Shown here piece after piece: positions 30,665-35,526 of a stretch of 35,526 nt of DNA. Numbering within the stretch: the stretch's first letter is position 1; every line of letters begins with the position of its first letter. A program made the position numbers and the translations under genes. Under the pieces are notes generated by a model. The model was not told the DNA's origin, searched no databases, and saw only the letters and a list, made by a program, of their open reading frames with translations. The DNA comes from Fervidobacterium thailandense (lineage in GTDB: Bacteria > Thermotogota > Thermotogae > Thermotogales > Fervidobacteriaceae), in NCBI RefSeq assembly GCF_001719065.1, contig NZ_LWAF01000017.1, positions 1 through 35,526 on the forward strand. The letters run 5' to 3'.

Positions 30665-30860
30665 TATTCAGAATATCCTCCCTCCGCAAGTGTGCGGGAA
30701 GTCCGGTGCAAATCCGGCGCGGGGCCGCCACCGTGAGTGGGGACGAAACCCACAGATTGCCACTGGCCATTGGCTGGGAAGGCGTGGGGAGTAGGATGAT
30801 CCACGAGCCGGGAGACCCTACTTGCGGTAGGAAGGATGCCATCCTCCACGGTCCCTGGGG
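30665..30860 (+). promoter_or_regulatory. Cobalamin (B12) riboswitch
   Basis: The conserved core is clear: GGGAAGTCCGGTGCAAATCC from 30696, then CGGCGCGGGGCCGCCACCGTGA (to about 30735, read in two pieces), GCCACTGGCC near 30769, and AGCCGGGAGACC at 30806-30817. A CCTAC/GTAGG hairpin follows (30817-30831). Downstream, CATCCTCC at 30840-30847 can pair with the btuF ribosome site GAGGAGG at about 30882-30888. There is no U-run terminator, so control is probably at translation: B12 binding should shut off btuF. Confidence 0.95.
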
Positions 30861-30896
30861 ATGGCCATCAATTTTTGCAAAGAGGAGGACGGGAGT

Positions 30897-31793
30897 ATGT
30901 TGTGGAGAGGTACAAGGTGGTTGACAACGGTACTGCTTCTGATTGTCGCATCCTTGATACTTGCGATCGCGGTTGTCGACGACGCGGGAAGGATTGTCAA
31001 CATTCCGGCACCACCAAGAAGGGTTGTTAGTGCTGCTCCAAGCGCGACGAGGTATTTGATTGCACTCGGACTCGAAAATAGGATAGTCGGGGTGACAGCG
31101 TGGGATTCTTACAAAAAAGCGGAAAACATAGGTAACATGGTGCCACTGAATATTGAAAAGATTTATTCCCTAAAACCGGATCTTGTAATAATGTTCGGTG
31201 GTTTCCAATTTCCGGAGGTTGAAAAACTCGAAAAAGCTGGGTTGACCGCGTACGTGCTCAACGCGAACACACTGACGGATATAATAAAGGCTGTTGGGCA
31301 ACTTGGTGCGGTGTTCAACGCAAAGTCCAAAGCTGATGCACTTGTGAAACAGCTAAGGGACAAGATGACGGAGATGGGGATTAGAACGTCAAAGATACCT
31401 CTGGAAAAGCGACCTCGTGTGTTCTTCACGATCACCGTTCCCGATAAAAACACGAAAGAATTGTGGACAGCGGGAACTGGATCGTACGCGAACGAGCTTA
31501 TTGTTATCGCTGGTGGAAGGAACATCGCGGCTCCTTACACGGGTAACAACGGTTGGCTCTCGGTTAGCTGGGAATGGCTCGTTCAGGAGGATCCAGATAT
31601 GATCATCGTGGCCGCCTACGGTGATAGAAACATGGCACTCCAGGCGATCAAAGAACATGCGATAATGAAAAACTTGAAAGCGGTTAAGAACAATAAGGTA
31701 CTTGTTGTCGACGGCGATGACTTGAGCCAGGCAGCACCGCACATTTTTGACTACCTCGAGGTCTTCTACAACTTCTTCTACGGAGGTAAATGA
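30897..31793 (+). CDS. btuF: Cobalamin ABC transporter substrate-binding protein
   Basis: 298 aa from ATG 30897, at the GGAGGACGGGAGT ribosome region; an in-frame ATG at 30861 would fall in the riboswitch expression platform. N-terminal signal or anchor segment 'LTTVLLLIVASLILAIAV' without a lipobox Cys. Then a two-lobed periplasmic-binding-protein-2 fold: 'DAGRIVNIPAPPRRVVSAAPSATRYLIALG' over about 28-58, 'YSLKPDLVIMFGGF', the helix backbone joining the lobes, and 'EWLVQEDPDMIIVAAYG'. It captures B12 or related corrinoids outside the membrane for BtuC. The riboswitch in front makes the substrate assignment solid. It is followed directly by btuC. Confidence 0.9.
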   Translation: MLWRGTRWLTTVLLLIVASLILAIAVVDDAGRIVNIPAPPRRVVSAAPSATRYLIALGLENRIVGVTAWDSYKKAENIGNMVPLNIEKIYSLKPDLVIMFGGFQFPEVEKLEKAGLTAYVLNANTLTDIIKAVGQLGAVFNAKSKADALVKQLRDKMTEMGIRTSKIPLEKRPRVFFTITVPDKNTKELWTAGTGSYANELIVIAGGRNIAAPYTGNNGWLSVSWEWLVQEDPDMIIVAAYGDRNMALQAIKEHAIMKNLKAVKNNKVLVVDGDDLSQAAPHIFDYLEVFYNFFYGGK

Positions 31794-31795
31794 CC

Positions 31796-32818
31796 TTGGG
31801 ACAACGTGCAGGCAGTGCGAAAGGGAAAGGTTTAAAAAGAACGGGGAGCCGTCTGCTCCCCGTTTTTCTGGTATTTACGTTCTTTCTAACCTTCCTCGTG
31901 AACTTGTCGTTGGGTACGGTGAATTTCACACCAGCTAAAATCGTCCGTTCACTCGTTGAAGGCGGTGCCGATAGTTACCTCATTTGGTCGATCAGGTTTC
32001 CTCGCGTGGTAATGGCGACGCTCACCGGTATGGCCCTCGGACTTGTGGGGAACGTATTTCAGTCGATAATGAAAAATCCGCTCGTGGACCCTTACCTGAT
32101 TGGTACTTCTGCGGGAGCATCGTTTGGTGCTTTGCTTGGAATATACTTCATCGTTAATTCAATCGCGTTCGTAAGTATTCCCCTGATGAGTTTCATATTC
32201 TCCATCGTAGCTTCGATGCTAACGATCCTAATCGCGAGAAAGGGAACGATCATACCGGTCGTACACTTAGTTCTCAGTGGTGTATTGGTGAGCACGCTCT
32301 TTTCGGCCGGGAGTATGCTGCTTTTGAACATTGCGAACAGAACGCTCGTGGGCGGACACATCTGGCTTTACGGAACGTTTTCGGGGATGACGATGCGGGA
32401 CATACCTCTACCGTTAGCTTCGCTCGTTACTTTGTTTATTTCTGCATTAGCACTCAGCAGACAGCTTGATGCGATGTCACTTGGTGAGCGGGAAGCGAAA
32501 GGGTTGGGAGTTAATACAGAATTCATCAAATGGTACTTCTACCTACTTGGATCGTTTACAACGGCAACGTTCGTTTCCAAGACTGGTATCATTGGCTTTG
32601 TAGGTTTGGTCGTCCCCCACATGGCGCGTATGATAGTTGGGCCAAAACACTTCAGGAATGTTTGGGCCACCATTTTGATCGGTGGCACGTTGTTACCGGT
32701 GTGTGACACCATCGCGCGTACGGTTCTTAACCCGGTTGAGATACCAGTCGGTATAATAACGGCGTTTATAGGCGCACCGTTTATGTTTGTACTACTCAAG
32801 GTGAAAAATGGTTCCTAA
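31796..32818 (+). CDS. btuC: Cobalamin ABC transporter permease, FecCD/BtuC family
   Basis: 340 aa from TTG 31796 (GGAGGT with 8-nt spacing); ATG 31790 is only 2 nt from that site. About ten membrane helices. Family marks are 'SIRFPRVVMATLTGMALGLVGNVFQSIMKNPLVDPYLIGTSAGASFGALLG' spread over about 58-108, 'LSGVLVSTLF', and the ATPase-coupling loop 'LGEREAKGLGVN', with 'FVSKTGIIGFVGLVVPHMARMI' after it. It moves corrinoids inward with BtuF and an ATPase. No ATPase gene follows: the next gene is convergent and overlaps the last 4 nt. Confidence 0.92.
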   Translation: MGQRAGSAKGKGLKRTGSRLLPVFLVFTFFLTFLVNLSLGTVNFTPAKIVRSLVEGGADSYLIWSIRFPRVVMATLTGMALGLVGNVFQSIMKNPLVDPYLIGTSAGASFGALLGIYFIVNSIAFVSIPLMSFIFSIVASMLTILIARKGTIIPVVHLVLSGVLVSTLFSAGSMLLLNIANRTLVGGHIWLYGTFSGMTMRDIPLPLASLVTLFISALALSRQLDAMSLGEREAKGLGVNTEFIKWYFYLLGSFTTATFVSKTGIIGFVGLVVPHMARMIVGPKHFRNVWATILIGGTLLPVCDTIARTVLNPVEIPVGIITAFIGAPFMFVLLKVKNGS

Positions 32819-34032
32819 TTTTCGGTACCTTGGCGCGTTTGGATTTGCCCAGATGACTCCGATGGTTCTGATGGTTCCGTTGTTTCAGGAGCTTCCGGTG
32901 TCATAGCGTAGCGTCTTTCCCTACTTGCGGATATCGTTGAAACAACATTTCTCATGCTTTGATTCTGGAGATCCGCGAACGAGAAGAGTACAATTTCGTT
33001 CGGTCTTAGTTCCATAACAGTCTCCATCATTCTTTTCAATAACCCGTGATCACCTTTCAACGTGTACACTCCAAGGCCTATTCTTACTCTCGAGAGGCTT
33101 CCAACGCGCCGTTCCGCGGCGGTCGCAATCTTGACCACATCACTGATGTAGGGGCTGTACGCCATGAGACACGCGTAGTCGAGGTATCCATCCTTGAGCC
33201 AAGTTACCCAATCTTGAAACCTGTTGGGCAATCCATCGGAAGCGTAGTTGCCGAATACCGCAGCTGACAAGTTCTTGCCGTACTTTTTCACACGTCTGTA
33301 GATTTCTTCCACGGTCAGATTTACTTGGAGGATTCTGAACCTGTTGAACTCCTCTTCCGTTGGTGTAATCTCCTTCCCGATTTCCAACGAGTACGTTTCC
33401 AGCCAGCGCTGGAAATTTTCAAGCGCGATGGGGTTATAACCGAAGTGCCTATAGGGATATCTGATAAAATCAAGGTGAATCTCGTCAACATCGTAGTTTG
33501 CCGCTATCTCCTCGGCGATGCTTGCGACGTAATTTCGCACTTCAGGTACACCCGGGTCAAGAAATATACCTTCGACGAAACCGCTTGCCCTCGTGTAATT
33601 GAGTAATGAAACTCCGGAAGCGTCGTACGTAACCCATTCCGGAAACCTATTAACCACGTGATTCGGGTCCTTCGGTCGCGAAGTGAATGGCCAAGCATAG
33701 AAGGTGTTCATCCAAGCGGAAATTTTAATGTTGTATGGCTTTGCGAGTTCTATTATCATCCCCAGCGGGTCAAAAGTTTCAGGTTGCTTTTCCAAGACTT
33801 CGGCCCGCGGCAGGATGTTCGATTTGTAGTACGCGTCCATCCTTCCGACAACCTGGACGTATAGTCGGTTAACACCCATTTCCACCGCGAGGTTAACCAC
33901 ACGCTGCACCTTGTCCGGTGAGGTAATTTGGTCCCTCACTACCCAGATCGACAAGCCAGGTTCGTTTATAAGGTTCCCAAGTCCCAATGAAAAGAAAAGT
34001 AGGAGAAGAACCGATAACGTGAAATGCCGCAT
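32815..34032 (-). CDS. Exported GHL10 (DUF187) glycoside-hydrolase-like protein
   Basis: 405 aa from ATG 34032 (GGAGGTTGTTGAAG upstream). Signal peptide 'FTLSVLLLLFFSLGLG' at residues 4-19. A TIM-barrel follows: 'GLSIWVVRDQITSPDKVQRVVNLAVEMGVNRLYVQVVGR' over about 28-67, 'YNIKISAWMNTFYAW', 'VDEIHLDFIRYPY' (the D-x-x-H-L-D-F-I-R-Y-P signature of GHL10) and 'DYACLMAYSPY', with late 'IGLGVY'. The C-terminal 30 residues are a Pro/Glu/Ser/Thr-rich tail. It probably acts on an extracellular or envelope polysaccharide; the substrate is unknown. It is transcribed toward btuC, with stops overlapping by 4 nt. Confidence 0.88.
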   Translation of the reverse strand: MRHFTLSVLLLLFFSLGLGNLINEPGLSIWVVRDQITSPDKVQRVVNLAVEMGVNRLYVQVVGRMDAYYKSNILPRAEVLEKQPETFDPLGMIIELAKPYNIKISAWMNTFYAWPFTSRPKDPNHVVNRFPEWVTYDASGVSLLNYTRASGFVEGIFLDPGVPEVRNYVASIAEEIAANYDVDEIHLDFIRYPYRHFGYNPIALENFQRWLETYSLEIGKEITPTEEEFNRFRILQVNLTVEEIYRRVKKYGKNLSAAVFGNYASDGLPNRFQDWVTWLKDGYLDYACLMAYSPYISDVVKIATAAERRVGSLSRVRIGLGVYTLKGDHGLLKRMMETVMELRPNEIVLFSFADLQNQSMRNVVSTISASRERRYAMTPEAPETTEPSEPSESSGQIQTRQGTEN

Positions 34033-34053
34033 CTTCAACAACCTCCAAAAGTT

Positions 34054-34082
34054 CAAAAAAACAGCCAACGGAACCCGTTGGC
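34054..34082 (-). terminator. Terminator of the flgB-flgC-fliE operon
   Basis: GCCAACGG (34064-34071), 3-nt loop, CCGTTGGC (34075-34082). On the leftward strand the stem is followed by TGTTTTTTTG (34063 to 34054), a good U tract. It lies 72 nt after the fliE stop and just upstream of the GHL10 ribosome site, so the GHL10 gene needs its own start, which I could not place. Confidence 0.85.
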
Positions 34083-34153
34083 GCTTTTCCCGAAATTTTT
34101 GATCAACTTATTTGTTTCGTTTTAGGTTAACGATGCGAGAAAGGAAGCTGTTA

Positions 34154-34444
34154 TTAGAATTGCATTCTCATTATTTCCCTGTAAGCGTCGACGATTTTGT
34201 TTCGAACTTCAACGGTCAATCTCAACGAGATCGAAGCTTTCTCAGCTTCAACGATGAGTTCGTGTATGTTGCTAATCTTCCCGGTGGCAAAATCATCTGT
34301 CATCTTTTCCACCTTTTTCTGTTGTTCATTCACGGATTTTAAGGCATCGGAAAGTATTTTACCGAATTCACTCTCGAATTTTACCGTCTCATTCTTTGCT
34401 TGAACGCTACCAAAAGTCTTACCACTTCCTACCCTCTCTATCAT
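34154..34444 (-). CDS. fliE: Flagellar hook-basal body protein FliE
   Basis: 96 aa from ATG 34444 with a perfect GGAGGTGAT ribosome site. '[30 protein letters not shown]' spans about residues 27-56, and the C-terminal '[29 protein letters not shown]' is the conserved FliE helix pair. FliE links the MS ring to the proximal rod. It is exported by the flagellar type III system, so it has no signal peptide. It is last in the three-gene rod operon; fliF is not next to it. Confidence 0.95.
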   Translation of the reverse strand: MIERVGSGKTFGSVQAKNETVKFESEFGKILSDALKSVNEQQKKVEKMTDDFATGKISNIHELIVEAEKASISLRLTVEVRNKIVDAYREIMRMQF

Positions 34445-34478
34445 CGTATCACCTCCTCAAAGGGAGACTTCGGAGAAG

Positions 34479-34895
34479 CTACCTACCTATCTGCAACGCG
34501 GCTGTAATCATGGCCTTTGTGGTGTTGATTGCCATTGCGTTGGCTTCGTACGCCCTCTGCGCGTTGATCATATCAACCATTTCACGAACGATGTTCACAT
34601 TCGGGAGTCTTACATAGCCGTTTTCGTCCGCGTCCGGGTGTGTTGGGTCGTACACGATTCGGAACTCAGAAGGATCCTCGTATATGCGTTTAACAATGAC
34701 CCCTCCGTTTTCTGGACGTCCCCCGATGTTTCTGACTAACTCTTGAAAAACTGGAACCTTTCTTCTGTAAGGTTCACCACGCTCCGTACGGGTCGTTTCC
34801 GAATTCGCGATGTTCGTGGAGATTATCTCTATTCTCAATCTTTGCGCCGACAACCCTGTCGCGGAGATACCAAGGATGTTGAATTCACTCTGCAT
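34479..34895 (-). CDS. flgC: Flagellar basal-body rod protein FlgC
   Basis: 138 aa from ATG 34895, whose GGAGG lies about 11 nt upstream; TTG 34904 is too close to that site. N-terminal rod motif 'LGISATGLSAQRLRIEIISTNIANSETT' over about 8-35, containing the ANxET-like signature of rod proteins. C-terminal 'VDMINAQRAYEANAMAINTTKAMITAALQIGR' is the paired helix that packs in the rod. Standard length. The gap to flgB is 35 nt and to fliE 34 nt. Confidence 0.97.
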   Translation of the reverse strand: MQSEFNILGISATGLSAQRLRIEIISTNIANSETTRTERGEPYRRKVPVFQELVRNIGGRPENGGVIVKRIYEDPSEFRIVYDPTHPDADENGYVRLPNVNIVREMVDMINAQRAYEANAMAINTTKAMITAALQIGR

Positions 34896-34930
34896 AGCTC
34901 TCAAAACCTCCGAAGAAATTCACAACAAGC

Positions 34931-35323
34931 TTATCTGACGTTCCTGATGACGGTGTTGTACCTGTCGATGTTCGCACTCATCAACCTCGCCAATGTCTGG
35001 TATCTGAGCGCATCCTTAACCATCTCGGTGATCTCCATATCTATATCGACGTTGTTTTTATCGTTCGTTATCGATGTACTCTTCTGGGTTACCTGCTTTG
35101 CCGTAACAACCCTCGTGGCCGGTGGTAGGTGCTTCTCGTGTGTTGTGGAAAGTTTCAACTTCATTTGAGATTCCTGGAGGTATTCTTCGAAAGCGATGTA
35201 CTTTCTTTTGTAGCCCGGTGTTTCGGCGTTGGCGATATTTTGCGCGTGCAGTTCTTGCCTTTTTAGTTGTACATCCAGTGCCGTTTTCAGCGTATCAAAA
35301 TTCGAGTTGAATATCGAACTCAA
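34931..35323 (-). CDS. flgB: Flagellar basal-body rod protein FlgB
   Basis: 130 aa from TTG 35323, 7-8 nt after GGAGGTGG; longer in-frame starts to 35362 would place the ribosome site inside the gene. 'LDVQLKRQELHAQNIANAETPGYKRK' over about residues 15-40 is the rod-protein signature. C-terminal 'ITEMVKDALRYQTLARLMSANIDRYNTVIRNVR' closes the helical bundle. Proximal rod subunit, first gene of the operon. Confidence 0.96.
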   Translation of the reverse strand: MSSIFNSNFDTLKTALDVQLKRQELHAQNIANAETPGYKRKYIAFEEYLQESQMKLKLSTTHEKHLPPATRVVTAKQVTQKSTSITNDKNNVDIDMEITEMVKDALRYQTLARLMSANIDRYNTVIRNVR

Positions 35324-35346
35324 GCTACCACCTCCACACTTGTTAT

Positions 35347-35376
35347 ATTCTACCACAAACAAGAAAAATCCTACAA
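35347..35376 (-). promoter_or_regulatory. Promoter of the flgB operon
   Basis: On the complement, TTGTAG (35376 to 35371), 18-bp spacer, TAGAAT (35352 to 35347), with TG of an extended -10. The spacing to the flgB start codon (35323) leaves a short leader of about 15-20 nt. Confidence 0.6.
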
Positions 35377-35526
35377 GAACAATTTAGGCAATTTTGTGGT
35401 CTAATATTTAGTAGAGTATCGTCGGTACCTTTTTTATGGTACTCTAGAAAGTCAATAGGTGAATTCGAAAATTTGCATGTTGGTTAGACGAATCCTTCAG
35501 TTTTTAAGTTTTTGCCAATACCATGC
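35377..35526. other. AT-rich end of window without a recognised gene
   Basis: No convincing coding frame on either strand. AGAGTA/TACTCT at 35413-35443 flanks a GGTACC and a T run, and may belong to a terminator or promoter of a gene beyond the edge. Nothing more can be supported. Confidence 0.3.

Noticed and set aside
35413-35443. AGAGTA/TACTCT inverted repeat at the right edge
   Set aside because: Short and imperfect, with the partner gene outside the window; no CRISPR-like repetition is present here or elsewhere in the window.

Overview
The window looks like a chromosomal segment of a thermophilic anaerobe of the Thermotogae, most like Fervidobacterium or a close relative. This rests on the gene content (H-NOX chemoreceptor, tandem FeoA, flgB-flgC-fliE, long-form RmlA, GSI-alpha glutamine synthetase), dense same-strand operons with overlapping genes, strong GGAGGTG ribosome sites, frequent TTG/GTG starts, and extended -10 promoters of the TGnTATAAT kind. 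The genus is an inference from reading; no database search was possible.

Left end (1-2540): insertion-sequence debris. A leftward transposase runs off the edge, followed by a frameshifted and truncated membrane sensor gene, then a decayed IS605-type TnpB whose frame is broken only by two UGA codons and whose right-end/omega-RNA hairpins survive. Next (2683-8672, rightward): an O2/NO-type H-NOX chemoreceptor, then an AT-rich surface-glycan cluster (acyltransferase, two glycosyltransferases, UDP-galactopyranose mutase). A convergent WbbI-like galactofuranosyltransferase (8650-9723) completes a probable galactofuranose pathway. A tRNA-Gln(CUG) with a near-consensus promoter and its own terminator follows.

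Middle: a leftward operon of four overlapping genes (RmlA-like sugar nucleotidyltransferase, Cof-type HAD phosphatase, TPR protein, hisS; 13822 to 9907). To the right is the most unusual part of the window (14024-16517): a DUF2828/Ro-like vWA protein and a divergent sigma-factor-like protein. Both are preceded by the same long promoter-like module with identical spacing (TTGTCAGAAA, 8 nt, CTTG, 2 nt, GTCTATATTAT). The sigma-like gene is flanked by two structured RNA regions: a 15-bp inverted repeat joining its leader to codons 8-12, and a 9-bp stem with an adjoining hairpin just after it. The same 13-mer, TATATTGTCTTGA, sits inside both. I propose this as a candidate undescribed regulon: an alternative sigma factor controlling itself and a Ro-like RNA-binding protein, possibly with its own RNA.

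Right half: a type I glutamine synthetase paralogue; an operon nadE - multi-GAF/PAS histidine kinase - panD - fapA (DUF342) - manA; and, convergent to it, YgiQ radical SAM and GSI-alpha glnA. The glnA gene has a hairpin at the very start of its transcript. Then come an iron-uptake operon (tandem FeoA, FeoB, small membrane protein) behind a promoter with a 19-bp palindrome, and a cobalamin riboswitch in front of btuF-btuC without an ATPase gene. A GHL10-type glycoside-hydrolase-like exported protein converges on btuC, and the window ends with the leftward flgB-flgC-fliE rod operon, closed by a terminator.
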